Shown here piece after piece: positions 8,851-18,105 of a stretch of DNA of 64,000 nucleotides. The notes under the pieces were generated by a model. It searched no databases and was not told the origin of the DNA. It worked only from the letters and a program-made list of their open reading frames with translations. Made by a program: the position numbers and the translations under genes. The number at the start of each line of letters is the position of its first letter. The stretch's first letter is position 1. Source of the stretch: Rhizobium leguminosarum (GTDB lineage Bacteria; Pseudomonadota; Alphaproteobacteria; Rhizobiales; Rhizobiaceae); the NCBI RefSeq assembly GCF_004123835.1, contig NZ_MZMU01000002.1:186001-250000 (forward strand), given 5' to 3'.

Positions 8851-10914
8851 TTAGCGAATGTTGATCACGAGGTTGCCATGGGCATCCACATGGAAGGCGC
8901 CGCTTGGCCCGACGACCGCAGTCGATTCACGCTGCTCGACGATTGCCGGCCCCTTGACGTCTTCGCCGACGGGAAGCTTGTAATGGTCGTAGACGGCAGT
9001 CTCGGCAAAGCCGCCGATCTCCTGGAAATAAACCTTGCGGCTGCCCTTCTTCGCGTCGGCAACGACGGTCTCGTGCGGCCGCGTGACTTGATCCTTTTCA
9101 CCGCCGGCGCGCAGGCGCCAGGTGATGACCTCCAGCGGCGCGGCAACGGTACGGCCGAACAGTTCGCGGTACAGCTTGAAGAAATTGCCGCGGAGCTCAC
9201 TGAGGAATTCCTCCTTCGGCAGGCTCCGGTCAGGCAGAACCACGGTGATCTCATGGCCCTGGCCGACATGGCGCATGTCGACGGTGTAGCGGTTGCTGAT
9301 CGTATCCTTCGGGACGCCCGCCGCCGACACGACTTCGGCGCCCTGGGCCGAAAGCTCGTCCAGCAGACGGTTCATGGCATCCATATTCCAGGCGTCGAGT
9401 GCCATCGGATGGCTTGCGGACAGATCGACCGCCACGGGAGCGATCAACAGGCCGATCGCCGAGCTCACGCCTGCACCAGTCGGGCAGATGATGCGGGAAA
9501 TGCCGAGCTTGCGGGCGATGCCATAGGCGTGCACCGGACCGGCGCCGCCGAAGGCCACCATGGGCAGCGAGCGGGGATCGACGCCGAGATCGGTCGCATG
9601 CATGGCGGCCGCCTTGCTCATGGATTCGTTGACGAGGTCATGGATGCCCCATGCGCAGCGCTCGACCGAAACCTCAAGCGAGGCAGCGAGTTTGGCCATC
9701 GCCTCGTGGGCGGCTTCCTTGGAAACTTTGAACGAGCCGCCGACGAAGGATTCGGTGCCCATATATCCGAGCAGGATGTCCGCATCCGTGACGGTCGGCT
9801 GGGTGCCGCCGCGCTGGTAGGCGGCCGGTCCGGGCATGGCGCCTGCGGAGTGCGGGCCGACGTCGAGCAGACCGAGAGAGTTTTTGGCCGCGATCGAACC
9901 GCCACCCGCGCCGATCTCGATCATCTGGATCGACTGGATCTTCAGCGGGAAACCGGATCCCTTGCGGAAGCGCTGATAATGGGCGACTTCAAGATCGGTG
10001 CCGACATTCGGCTCACCGTCGGGGATCAGGCAGAGCTTCGCGGTCGTGCCGCCCATGTCGAAGGACAAGACACTCGCCTCACCTGCCGTGCGGCCGAACT
10101 CGGCAGCGGCCACGGCGCCGGCCGCCGGGCCCGACTCGATCAGGCGCACCGGCAGTTCTGCGGCCCGCCGGCTCGGCACCAGCCCGCCCGACGACGTCAT
10201 CCAGAGGACCTGGCGATCGATGCCCTTCGCAGCGAACTCACGCTGGAGATGTGCGACGTGCCCAGCCATCTGCGGCCTGGTATAGGCGTTGACAACAGTC
10301 GTCGACGCGCGGTCGAACTCACGCATCTCAGGGCAGACTTCGGAGGAGAGCGAGACGAAGATGTCAGGGTCTTCCTCGCGCAGCAGCACTGCGACGCGCT
10401 GCTCGTGCTGGGGATACTTGTAGGCATGGAGAAGGCAGACAGCAACGGAGCGGATGCCCTTCTCCTTCAGGCGGCCGGCGATTTCGCGAACCGTCTCCTC
10501 CTCGAGCTCGGTCATGACGGAACCGTCAGCTGCGATACGCTCCTTGGCGCCGAAGCTGTTTGCACGGGTAACCAGCGGGTCGGGATATTTGATGTTCAGG
10601 TCGTAGAGGTCGTAGCGTCCTTCGTTGCGGATACGCAGCATGTCCTGAAAGCCGTCGGTGGTGACGAACCCCGTCTCGACGCCCTTGCGCTCGAGAACCG
10701 CGTTGGTGACGACGGTGGTGGCGCCCAGCACCTGCAGGTTGTCGATGGCGATGTTGCCGGCGAATTTTTCCAGCAATTCGGACACACCCTGCACGACTGC
10801 TTCTGCAGGGTTCTTCGGCGTGCTCAGGACCTTGTGAAGGTGAAGGTCGCCCTTGTCGTCCAGGAGCGCGAAGTCGGTAAAGGTACCGCCCGTGTCGAAA
10901 GCCAGTTTTGCCAT
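8851..10914 (-). CDS. hyuA: hydantoinase A / oxoprolinase-type ATPase subunit
   Basis: Alpha subunit of the hydantoinase/oxoprolinase family: an actin-like ATPase that phosphorylates the cyclic amide (or ketone) substrate before HyuB acts. 687 residues, normal length. The N-terminal phosphate-binding motif AFDTGGTFTDFALLD opens the Hydant_A_N domain; SFDMGGTTAKLCLI near residue 285 is the second phosphate loop, and VAFGGAGPVHAYGIA near 460 is the adenosine motif. GAGG lies five bases before the ATG. First gene of the hyuAB-SDR-aldolase operon and preceded by the duplicated operator block at 10991-11065, downstream of the LysR-type gene on the same strand. Could be N-methylhydantoinase, oxoprolinase or a carboxylase subunit. 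Confidence 0.91.
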   Translation of the reverse strand: MAKLAFDTGGTFTDFALLDDKGDLHLHKVLSTPKNPAEAVVQGVSELLEKFAGNIAIDNLQVLGATTVVTNAVLERKGVETGFVTTDGFQDMLRIRNEGRYDLYDLNIKYPDPLVTRANSFGAKERIAADGSVMTELEEETVREIAGRLKEKGIRSVAVCLLHAYKYPQHEQRVAVLLREEDPDIFVSLSSEVCPEMREFDRASTTVVNAYTRPQMAGHVAHLQREFAAKGIDRQVLWMTSSGGLVPSRRAAELPVRLIESGPAAGAVAAAEFGRTAGEASVLSFDMGGTTAKLCLIPDGEPNVGTDLEVAHYQRFRKGSGFPLKIQSIQMIEIGAGGGSIAAKNSLGLLDVGPHSAGAMPGPAAYQRGGTQPTVTDADILLGYMGTESFVGGSFKVSKEAAHEAMAKLAASLEVSVERCAWGIHDLVNESMSKAAAMHATDLGVDPRSLPMVAFGGAGPVHAYGIARKLGISRIICPTGAGVSSAIGLLIAPVAVDLSASHPMALDAWNMDAMNRLLDELSAQGAEVVSAAGVPKDTISNRYTVDMRHVGQGHEITVVLPDRSLPKEEFLSELRGNFFKLYRELFGRTVAAPLEVITWRLRAGGEKDQVTRPHETVVADAKKGSRKVYFQEIGGFAETAVYDHYKLPVGEDVKGPAIVEQRESTAVVGPSGAFHVDAHGNLVINIR

Positions 10915-10990
10915 GTTGTCCTCGAAGCGACTGTTCGGCGCGGCAGGCGCCGCTATGCGGATCCGATGCCCGGACCCGGTGTCTGCTTGG

Positions 10991-11065
10991 AGGTTAGGGG
11001 AATGCCCGCCGCGTTGGCTAACACAACTACAGTCTGCCGCTATAGGGTTTGCTTATGGCGAAGCG
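10991..11065 (-). promoter_or_regulatory. conserved promoter/operator block upstream of hyuA (LysR-type AT-N11-AT)
   Basis: Nearly identical to a block at 18106-18175: 45 of 53 bases match over 11013-11065 versus 18123-18175, and similarity continues with a small gap towards the gene. It contains AT-N11-AT (11042-11056), the T-N11-A dyad typical of LysR regulators. The centre is about 135 bases upstream of the hyuA ATG. The adjacent LysR-type gene is the obvious candidate regulator. Confidence 0.6.
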
Positions 11066-11107
11066 GAGATACGCCGTCAGATCGCCGTTGCGAGGATCGG
11101 CCGCCGG

Positions 11108-12046
11108 CTAAGCCGGCCTGATTCCGGGGTGATGACTGCTCATGAGCTTGCCCACGACATCGAGGAGAACCGACCGCGCAGCGATGGCGGGTTCCGACAG
11201 GGGAAGATGATCGGCGACGCAAAGCGACACCGTCGCGTCGATCACCGGCTTCGTCAGCGCCCTCACCTGGGCGCCCGAAAAGATCGCCGTCTCGGTGACC
11301 ACGGAAGCCGGCAGAATGGTCGATCCAAGCCCCTCGAGGACCGCCGCGCTGAGGGCCGGAACGGATTCGATTTCCGCGACGACATCAGGTGTGGCTCTCG
11401 CTCTCGCCAAGGCGTCGTCGATCAGCCGCCGCAGCAGATGTGCCTTGCTGGGAAGAAGCAGCGGGATTTCCTGGAGGGCAGAAAGGGGAAGCGGCGCGCT
11501 GCTATCCCCGGGGAGCTCAATGCCCGGCGGCGAGACGAGGAACATTTCCTCGCGAAACAATGGCTGCAGGGTGACGCCCTTGATCGGGGCAGCGGCATAG
11601 ATCAGCGCCATGTCCATCTTGCCCGTCATGATCAGTTCGCTGAGGATCTGGCCGAAACTGTCATTGATGTGGACGACGATATGGGGATGCCTGGCTTTCA
11701 TCTCCTTGAGGATCGGCAGCGACAAGGCGCTTGACGAGGAATAGGTCGCAAGTCCGATCGAGACGCGGCCCGCCACCGATTTGGCGGACTGATCGATGTC
11801 GACCTGCGCCTGCTCGATCTGCTTCAGCATCAATTGCGCATGCCGATAGAGGATGAGCCCCGCCTCGGTCGGCGTAATGCCGACATTGCTGCGGATGAGA
11901 AGCTTGTGCTTGAAGTGCGCCTCGAGAGCGGCAATCTGCTGCGACAGCGCCGGCTGGGCCGTCCTCAGAATGCTTGCCGCGCGCGATACGCTGCCCGTAT
12001 CGACGATCTTGACGAAGCTCTTCAGTTTTCGGAAATCGACGCTCAT
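11108..12046 (-). CDS. LysR-family transcriptional regulator
   Basis: LysR-type regulator, 312 residues. N-terminal winged HTH: FVKIVDTGSVSRAASILRTA then QPALSQQIAALEAHFKHKLL; C-terminal substrate-binding co-inducer domain (MKARHPHIVVHINDS, then PALSAAVLEGLGSTILPAS). The start ATG at 12046 is preferred over a GTG at 12052. It lies between the aminotransferase gene and hyuA, all on the minus strand, so it is embedded in the regulon rather than divergent. The two copies of an AT-N11-AT block, in front of hyuA and in front of the Liv-type binding-protein gene, are its likely targets. The co-inducer is unknown. Confidence 0.87.
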   Translation of the reverse strand: MSVDFRKLKSFVKIVDTGSVSRAASILRTAQPALSQQIAALEAHFKHKLLIRSNVGITPTEAGLILYRHAQLMLKQIEQAQVDIDQSAKSVAGRVSIGLATYSSSSALSLPILKEMKARHPHIVVHINDSFGQILSELIMTGKMDMALIYAAAPIKGVTLQPLFREEMFLVSPPGIELPGDSSAPLPLSALQEIPLLLPSKAHLLRRLIDDALARARATPDVVAEIESVPALSAAVLEGLGSTILPASVVTETAIFSGAQVRALTKPVIDATVSLCVADHLPLSEPAIAARSVLLDVVGKLMSSHHPGIRPA

Positions 12047-12087
12047 GGCCACCGGCTTCTTGTTTCACAAAAAAACGTAAAGCCTGC

Positions 12088-12115
12088 GGCCGGTGGGGCG
12101 CAAGGCCCACCGGCC
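12088..12115 (-). terminator. hairpin after the aminotransferase gene
   Basis: Perfect 10-bp inverted repeat, GGCCGGTGGG (12088-12097) and its complement (12106-12115), loop of 8 bases. On the minus strand it follows the aminotransferase stop by 10 bases and precedes the LysR-type gene; a T-run comes about 13 bases later (AAAAAAA at 12069-12075 on the plus strand). Likely separates the transporter/aminotransferase transcript from the LysR gene. Confidence 0.55.
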
Positions 12116-12124
12116 TCTTTGCAG

Positions 12125-13333
12125 TCAATACAGGTCGGCAACGGCCCGTTCGATGCGATCGCATGCCTGCGTGATCGCCTCCATCGACGTTGCGATCGAG
12201 AGGCGGAAATGAGGCGATACTCCGTAGGCGGCACCCTGCAGCGCCGCGACCCCGACGCCATCGAGCAGATAGAGCACGAAATCGAGGTCTGTCTCGATTG
12301 TCTTGCCTTCGGGCGTCTTCTTGCCGATGACACCAGCGCAGTTCGGAAACAGATAGAAGGCCCCATCCGGCACCAGGCAGGAGAGGCCGGGCACGGCGTT
12401 GAGCCGTGAGCACGCATAATCGCGGCGCTCCTTGTAGACCGCCACGCTTTCCGCGACGAATGACTGGTCCGAAGACAGCGCATAGGCGGCTGCGGCCTGA
12501 CTGACCGACGACGGGCAGGACGACATCTGCGACTGCAGCTTGTTGATGGCTGCGATCAGGGCGGCCGGACCCGCCGCGTAGCCGATACGCCATCCGGTCA
12601 TAGCGTAGGATTTGGAGACGCCGTTGGTGAGCAGAACACGCTCCTTCAGTTCCGGGACGGCGGCCACCAGCGTCGTCATCGGCTCGTCCTTGAACCAGAC
12701 CTGGTCGTAAATGTCGTCGGAAAGCACGAGGACGTGGGGATGGCGCAGCAGCACCTCGCCGAGGGCTTCGACCTCGCTCCTGTCATATGCCGCGCCCGTC
12801 GGATTGGACGGCGCGTTGAGGATCAGCCACAAGGTCTTCGGCGTAATCGCTTTTTCCAATGCCTCCGGCGTCAGTTTGAAGCCCGCCTCCTGCGGGCATT
12901 CGACGATGACCGGCTTGCCATCGTTGGCTATGACCATATCGGGATAGGAAACCCAGTATGGTGCGGGGATGATCACCTCGGCATCGTTTTCCACGCTCGC
13001 CATCAGCGCCAGAAACAGAATCTGCTTGGCGCCGCCACCCACGCAGATTTCGTTGTCCGCGTAGCTGAGGCCGAGCCGGCGCTGGAAATCACCGATGATT
13101 GCCTTGCGCAGCGCCGGCGTGCCGTTGACCGCCGTGTATTTCGTTTCGCCCCTGTCGATAGCCGCGTGCGCCGCGGCCTTGATGTTGTCAGGCGTATCGA
13201 AGTCCGGCTCGCCGACGGTCAGGTCGACGATATCGCGGCCGGCAGCCTTCAGTTCGCGAGCCCGGGCTGCCGCAGCCGTGCTTGGCGAAATCTTGATTCT
13301 GGACACACGCGATGCAGGCACGAAAGTGCTCAT
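12125..13333 (-). CDS. aspartate aminotransferase-like PLP enzyme (class I)
   Basis: Fold-type I class I aminotransferase of the AspC/aromatic subgroup found in alphaproteobacteria, 402 residues. Visible: DLTVGEPDFDTPDN near residue 38, NAPSNPTGAAY near 173 (PLP-binding Asn), DDIYDQVW near 206, and the PLP lysine in LTNGVSKSYAMTGWR at residue 241. Start supported by AGGAAA six bases upstream. It follows livF by 42 bases, so it is the last gene of the transporter operon: imported substrate may be an amino acid, or the pathway may produce one. A role separate from general aspartate transamination is inferred from context only. Confidence 0.87.
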   Translation of the reverse strand: MSTFVPASRVSRIKISPSTAAAARARELKAAGRDIVDLTVGEPDFDTPDNIKAAAHAAIDRGETKYTAVNGTPALRKAIIGDFQRRLGLSYADNEICVGGGAKQILFLALMASVENDAEVIIPAPYWVSYPDMVIANDGKPVIVECPQEAGFKLTPEALEKAITPKTLWLILNAPSNPTGAAYDRSEVEALGEVLLRHPHVLVLSDDIYDQVWFKDEPMTTLVAAVPELKERVLLTNGVSKSYAMTGWRIGYAAGPAALIAAINKLQSQMSSCPSSVSQAAAAYALSSDQSFVAESVAVYKERRDYACSRLNAVPGLSCLVPDGAFYLFPNCAGVIGKKTPEGKTIETDLDFVLYLLDGVGVAALQGAAYGVSPHFRLSIATSMEAITQACDRIERAVADLY

Positions 13334-13375
13334 TGAGATTTCCTCGATTGTGATTCCTTGAGAGGCGGGATCGCC

Positions 13376-14119
13376 TCAGTGGACGGCTTCGGTTTCGCCG
13401 CGCATCTTCCCGGTCAGGAAAAGTTCGCCGAGTTCGTCATGGGTGATGTCTTTCGGCAGGCCGTCCCAGATGACTTTGCCAAGTCTCAGAATGACCGCGC
13501 GCTCCGCCACTTCCATGGCTTTCTTGGTGTTCTGTTCCACCAGCAGGATCGTCATGCCGTCGGCGTGAAGGCGAAGAAGCTCGTCGAAGACGATACCGAT
13601 CGCGGCCGGCGACAGCCCGACCGACGGCTCGTCGACCAAGAGCACTTTCGGCCGCTGCAGCACCGCCATCGCCACTTCGAGCAGTTGCTGCTCGCCGCCG
13701 GACATGTTGCCGGCAAGCGTCGCACGGCGTTTTTTGAGGATCGGAAAGAGGTCGTAGACGTAATCGCGGTCGGCCTTCACCTTGGCGTCGCGGAGGGTAT
13801 AGGCCGCCATCTGAAGATTTTCATCAACGCTCATAACAGGGAAGTTACAGCGCCCCTGAGGCACGAAGGAAATCCCTTCGCCCAGAATGGACCTCGACTT
13901 GCTGCCGGCAATATTCTTGCCGCGCCAGTCGATGCTTCCCTGCTTGATGGTCGTCATGCCGTAGAGCGTTTTGAGAAGCGTGGACTTGCCCGCTCCATTC
14001 GGCCCCATGAGCGCCACGAACTGTCCGGCGGGCACGTCGAGATCGATGCCGTTCAGGATGTCCAGATTGCCGTAACCTGCGCGCAGGTCGCGGATCAAAA
14101 GTTGCGAGTTACCCTCCAA
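13376..14119 (-). CDS. livF: branched-chain amino acid-type ABC transporter ATPase LivF
   Basis: ATP-binding subunit of a Liv/HAAT-type importer, about 247 residues. Walker A is GPNGAGKST, signature NMSGGEQQLLEVAMA, Walker B KVLLVDEPSVGLSP, then the switch His region. No ATG fits: the best start is TTG at 14119, which has GGGAGG six bases upstream and overlaps the end of livG by 11 bases, a tight coupling. A second TTG at 14098 is possible. It works with LivG at the inner face of the LivHM permease. The family carries branched-chain amino acids but also urea, amides and aromatic acids, so the substrate here is open. Confidence 0.88.
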   Translation of the reverse strand: MEGNSQLLIRDLRAGYGNLDILNGIDLDVPAGQFVALMGPNGAGKSTLLKTLYGMTTIKQGSIDWRGKNIAGSKSRSILGEGISFVPQGRCNFPVMSVDENLQMAAYTLRDAKVKADRDYVYDLFPILKKRRATLAGNMSGGEQQLLEVAMAVLQRPKVLLVDEPSVGLSPAAIGIVFDELLRLHADGMTILLVEQNTKKAMEVAERAVILRLGKVIWDGLPKDITHDELGELFLTGKMRGETEAVH

Positions 14120-14882
14120 GATAGGCCTCCCTGACGCGCTGATCCTGAATGATGTCGCCCGGCAGGCCTTCGACCAGCTTGGCTCCCTGGTCGAGCACGA
14201 TGACGCGCTGGCAGATGCTCGTGACCACATCGATATTATGTTCGATCACCAGGAAGCTCACGCCAAGCGACTTGTTCGCATAACGGATGGTGTCGACGAC
14301 GCGTTCGATGATCTTCGGATTGATGCCGGCCATCGGTTCATCCAGCAGGATGAGCTTCGGTTCGGGCATCAACATGGACGCGAACTGGATGAGCTTCTGC
14401 TGCCCGCCCGACAGATTGCCCGCCGGCTGATGACGCACATCCCAAAGACCCGCCATCTTGATGAGGTCGCGGGCTCTCTCCCTGAGGCCATCGACGCGCT
14501 GACGGGACAACTTTCCGAGGCCGAAGGTTGATGCGATGGACGGGAAAGTGAACATCTGACCAGCGATGACCAGGTTCTCCTCGACATCGAGCGACTTGAA
14601 AGTCACGGTCTTCTGGAAAGACCGCAGCATGCGGCCTTCCCTGGCGATGCGGTTCAAGGACCAGCCGGTGATATCCTGTCCATCAAGGACGACCGTGCCG
14701 GTGTCCGGCTTTGCAAGGCCGGTGCTGCAATCGAAGAAGGTCGACTTGCCGGAGCCGTTCGGTCCGATCAACCCTGCGATCTCACCTCGGTCGACGTGAA
14801 TGCTGACATCGTTGACGGCTTTCACCGCACCGTAGGACTTGCTGAGATTCCTGATTTCGAGAAGCGGAAGATGACTGGTCAT
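14109..14882 (-). CDS. livG: branched-chain amino acid-type ABC transporter ATPase LivG
   Basis: Second ATPase of the Liv-type importer, 257 residues. Walker A GPNGSGKST, signature NLSGGQQKLIQFASM, Walker B KLILLDEPMAGINP, followed by VIEHNIDVV with the switch His, and a C-terminal EAYLGG typical of LivG. Its ATG overlaps the livM stop (ATGA, 14879-14882). Part of the operon binding protein - livH - livM - livG - livF - aminotransferase. Confidence 0.9.
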   Translation of the reverse strand: MTSHLPLLEIRNLSKSYGAVKAVNDVSIHVDRGEIAGLIGPNGSGKSTFFDCSTGLAKPDTGTVVLDGQDITGWSLNRIAREGRMLRSFQKTVTFKSLDVEENLVIAGQMFTFPSIASTFGLGKLSRQRVDGLRERARDLIKMAGLWDVRHQPAGNLSGGQQKLIQFASMLMPEPKLILLDEPMAGINPKIIERVVDTIRYANKSLGVSFLVIEHNIDVVTSICQRVIVLDQGAKLVEGLPGDIIQDQRVREAYLGG

Positions 14883-15865
14883 TTCGCGCCTCCGATCGCA
14901 TTCCAGAAGCGATTGATGAGCGGCGCGCAGCCCTTCTTGAACCAGAAGACGAGGACGAGAAGGCAGACGCCGTAGGCGATCATGCGCAGTTCGGGAGTAA
15001 TGCGCAGCGCCTCCGTCAGCCCGACGAAAAGCAGGCTTCCGAAGACGGTGCCGGAAATCATCCCCGCCCCGCCTCCGAGCACGATGATCAGCATCGTCGT
15101 CGAATAGTACATCTGGAAGGTCAGCGGGCTGACGACCGTCAGGTAATAAGCGTAAAGGCAGCCGCCGACCCCCGCAAACACTGCGCTGATCATGAAGACG
15201 ATCAGCTTGTAGTGCCAGGTGGGAACGCCGAGAGATTCGGCGAGCGTTTCGTTCTCACGGATCGCCACCATGTTGCGCCCGGCGGGCGAGCGGACGATTG
15301 CCCAGACGGCGAAGGTGGCGAGGGTCCCGATGATCAGGGCAAGATAGTAGAAGTTTGTCGTACCGGACACCGTGAACGAAAGCAGGCCCAGCTCGAAGTA
15401 TGGTTTTGGAATGCCCGATAGTCCCATGTCGCCGCGGGTGAGCGAAATCCAGTTCTTGGCGATGGCCTGGCCAATGATCACGAAACCCAGGGTACACATG
15501 ACAAAGGACGTCGAGCGCAGACGCAAGGCGGGAATGCCGAGCGGAAGAGCAAGGGCTCCTGAGACGGCGCCTGCAGCGATGAGATTGACGTAGAACGGCG
15601 TTCCGTAGGTGACGGCGAGAAGACCTGCCGTATAGGCGCCGATGCCAAAGAACGCGGCCTGGGCCAATGACAGAAGACCGGTGTAGCCGACAAGCAGATT
15701 GAGCCCGTGTGCCGGAAGCATGAAAATTAGGGCGATGATCAGGGAATGGGTGATGTAGCGGCTGCCGATGAACGGCGCGGCGAGTGCTAGGACGACCAGG
15801 ACCGCGGCGAGCGGTATGCGAAGGTCGCGCCTGCGTGCCTGTTGAGCGGTTTCCGTGAGAGACAT
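14879..15865 (-). CDS. livM: branched-chain amino acid-type ABC permease LivM
   Basis: Inner-membrane permease of the Liv-type importer, 328 residues with about nine hydrophobic segments. Family hallmarks: GLNLLVGYTGLLSLAQAAFF near residue 53 and the LGGGAGMISGTVFGSL block near 255. An N-terminal basic cytosolic stretch (QQARRRDLR) precedes the first membrane span. GAGGACT lies before the ATG. Pairs with LivH to form the channel; overlaps livG by four bases. Confidence 0.9.
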   Translation of the reverse strand: MSLTETAQQARRRDLRIPLAAVLVVLALAAPFIGSRYITHSLIIALIFMLPAHGLNLLVGYTGLLSLAQAAFFGIGAYTAGLLAVTYGTPFYVNLIAAGAVSGALALPLGIPALRLRSTSFVMCTLGFVIIGQAIAKNWISLTRGDMGLSGIPKPYFELGLLSFTVSGTTNFYYLALIIGTLATFAVWAIVRSPAGRNMVAIRENETLAESLGVPTWHYKLIVFMISAVFAGVGGCLYAYYLTVVSPLTFQMYYSTTMLIIVLGGGAGMISGTVFGSLLFVGLTEALRITPELRMIAYGVCLLVLVFWFKKGCAPLINRFWNAIGGAK

Positions 15866-15907
15866 GTCGAGTCCTCGGTCGTTCGAGAAAGATAGCGGGC
15901 GCAGCTG

Positions 15908-16780
15908 CTAGAAGCGCGCCTGCGTCGAAAAGAGGCCATGTGGTCGCCACATCAGCATCAGGATCAGCGTGGCGAAGCCGACGGTGTCGCGGAATTGCAG
16001 GCCGACATAGGTGGCGACCAGGCTCTCTGCCACGCCAAGGATCATCGCCGCGACGAAAGTGCCGCGCACATTCCCCAAACCGCCCATGATAATGATCGGC
16101 AGCGTCTTGAACGTGATCAGTTCGCCCATGCCGCCATAGACACTGACATTGACCGGCGCAGTGAGAACACCTGAAAGCGCGGCGAGGGCCGCCCCCAGCA
16201 TGAAGGTTCGAAGTACCACCTGCGGCACATCGATGCCGACGACGCTGCAGCACTCGACGTTCTGGGAAACGGCGCGCATCGCCATTCCGAGGCGGGTGTA
16301 ACTGACCATCAGTTCGAGGCCGATGAACACCAACAGGCAGACGACGAGAATGAGAATGCGCTGCTGGGCCAGACTGAAGCCCAGGATGGAAACCGGTTCG
16401 ATATAGCCTCCGGCGAAGAACTTGTAGCCTCCGCCGAAGACGAGAATGATGGTGTTCTGCAGGATCAGCGCGATGCCAAGGGTGGCGAGCACGCCCGACT
16501 CCGCGGGCGCGCCGACCATCCGGCGCATGACGAGTTGGCCGACCACATAGGCAACGGCAATTGTCGCAAGAACCCCCACGACAATCGACGCCTCGTAAGA
16601 CAGACCGAGATGGTCGATCGCAAACCAGGCTCCGAACGTGCCGAGCATGTAGTACTCGCCGTGAGCAAAGTTGATGGCTCGCAGCACGCCGAAAATCATG
16701 GTCATGCCGACGGCGACGATTGCGTAAACGGAACCAGTGACGATTCCATTCACAGATTGCTCAAGTATGGTCGAGAGCAT
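15908..16780 (-). CDS. livH: branched-chain amino acid-type ABC permease LivH
   Basis: Second inner-membrane permease, 290 residues, mostly hydrophobic with about eight spans. Typical LivH features: NGIVTGSVYAIVAVGMTMIF at the N-terminus, RAINFAHGEYYMLGTF near residue 34, and LGNVRGTFVAAMILGV near 232 (the EAA-like loop contacting the ATPases). GGAGGAG lies six bases before the ATG. It follows the binding-protein gene by 21 bases. Confidence 0.9.
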   Translation of the reverse strand: MLSTILEQSVNGIVTGSVYAIVAVGMTMIFGVLRAINFAHGEYYMLGTFGAWFAIDHLGLSYEASIVVGVLATIAVAYVVGQLVMRRMVGAPAESGVLATLGIALILQNTIILVFGGGYKFFAGGYIEPVSILGFSLAQQRILILVVCLLVFIGLELMVSYTRLGMAMRAVSQNVECCSVVGIDVPQVVLRTFMLGAALAALSGVLTAPVNVSVYGGMGELITFKTLPIIIMGGLGNVRGTFVAAMILGVAESLVATYVGLQFRDTVGFATLILMLMWRPHGLFSTQARF

Positions 16781-16801
16781 GTGCGTACTCCTCCCGGCAG
16801 A

Positions 16802-17995
16802 TTACTTGGCAGGATATTGAATGTCCGCGGTATATGCACCCTTGATGCTCGGCTTGCCGTTCTCGATCTGCAGCAGGATCATCGGCAGGCGGGCCTGGTT
16901 GTGGTCGTCGAAGGTAACCTCGCCAACCGGGCTCTTGTATTTGATCTTCGAGAGTGCATCGCGAACCTTCACCTTATCAGCGCTGCCGGCCTGCTTGATC
17001 GCCGCGGCGAGGAGATTGACGGTATCCCAGTGAACGTAGGCGTGGTTGTTCGGGGCTTCGTTGTAGGTGGCCGTGAACTTTTCGACGAAAGCCTTGCTTT
17101 CGGGTGAGTCGAACTGCGGAAGCCATGCGGCGGCTTCGACGGCACCTTCGAGCGCCGACGGGGCTGATTTGATGGTCTTTTCCGTGTTGAACTCGCCGTT
17201 ACCGATCAGCGCGACCTTGCCGGCTATTCCGAGTTCGATCATTTGGCGGGCGATGATGGGCGTCGTATCGGCGAGGCCGTACATGATGATCGCCTGGGCG
17301 CCATTGTCGCGGATCTTGGCGAGAACGCTGCGGAAGTCGACTTCGCCTTCCTTGTAATAGTCTTCGCTGAGGATCTCACCCTTGAAATCGGGCAGGTACT
17401 TCTTCGTGAAGGTGATCGCCGAGCGGCCATAGTCGCTGTCGACCGAGAGCACGGCGAACTTGGTGAAGCCGCGCTGTTCTGCGGCATATTTGGCGACGAT
17501 CAACGCCCGGTTCTCATCTGTCGGATAGTTGCGATAGGTCCACTTGAAACCGCCGACACCGGCCTGATAGGTGATCTTCGGATTGGATGAGGCCGCATTC
17601 AGGAGAAGCACTTCGGCATCTTCCGCGACGGGCTGGATGGCAAGCGTCACCGAGCTGGAAACGTCGCCGATGATGAAGTCGACGCCATCCTGGTCAATCA
17701 GACGACGGGCGGCCGAGACGCCTTCGACCGGCGTGCCCTGGCTGTCGGCGTTGAGGAGTTCGATTTTCATCCCGTCGATGCCGCCGGCATCATTGATGTC
17801 TTTGACGGCGAGTTCGGCTCCATGCATCGAAAATGCGCCGTAGCGCGCATTCGGGCCGCTCATCGGCGCAACAAGTCCGAGTTTGATCGTCCCGTCCGCT
17901 GCCAGCGCGATCGCCGGCAGGCCGGAGACGGTCACGGCCAGCGAAAGGACCGCTGTAGAAATGAAAAGTGCTCTGCGGCTTACGGTAAGTTTCAT
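16802..17995 (-). CDS. periplasmic ligand-binding protein of the Liv-type transporter
   Basis: Substrate-binding protein of the Peripla_BP_6/ANF-receptor type, 397 residues from the ATG at 17995 (GGAGTGGG just upstream; an upstream in-frame ATG at 18034 has no ribosome site). A Sec signal peptide is clear: MKLTVSRR, a hydrophobic stretch, and a cleavage site after IALA near residue 33. The mature protein begins ADGTIKLGLVAPMSGPNARY, the standard start of this class. First gene of the transport operon, preceded by the second copy of the LysR-type operator block. Ligand unknown; amides, aromatic acids and branched-chain amino acids are all carried by relatives. Confidence 0.9.
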   Translation of the reverse strand: MKLTVSRRALFISTAVLSLAVTVSGLPAIALAADGTIKLGLVAPMSGPNARYGAFSMHGAELAVKDINDAGGIDGMKIELLNADSQGTPVEGVSAARRLIDQDGVDFIIGDVSSSVTLAIQPVAEDAEVLLLNAASSNPKITYQAGVGGFKWTYRNYPTDENRALIVAKYAAEQRGFTKFAVLSVDSDYGRSAITFTKKYLPDFKGEILSEDYYKEGEVDFRSVLAKIRDNGAQAIIMYGLADTTPIIARQMIELGIAGKVALIGNGEFNTEKTIKSAPSALEGAVEAAAWLPQFDSPESKAFVEKFTATYNEAPNNHAYVHWDTVNLLAAAIKQAGSADKVKVRDALSKIKYKSPVGEVTFDDHNQARLPMILLQIENGKPSIKGAYTADIQYPAK

Positions 17996-18105
17996 GTTCC
18001 CACTCCATGTTCTCGGGTGCAAACGCTTGGGCATATGGCCCAGCGTATTCCTGACCGCTTTCCGCGGCTCTTATCGCGTCAGCCCAGCGCTGACACCGTC
18101 ACAGT

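Noticed and set aside
6282..8864. 860-codon open frame on the plus strand
   Set aside because: Lies antisense to the SDR and hyuB genes, Arg/His/Asp-rich, no family features; a mirror of codon bias on the other strand.
8878..11121. 747-codon open frame on the plus strand
   Set aside because: Antisense to hyuA; composition typical of a shadow frame, and it runs through the operator block.
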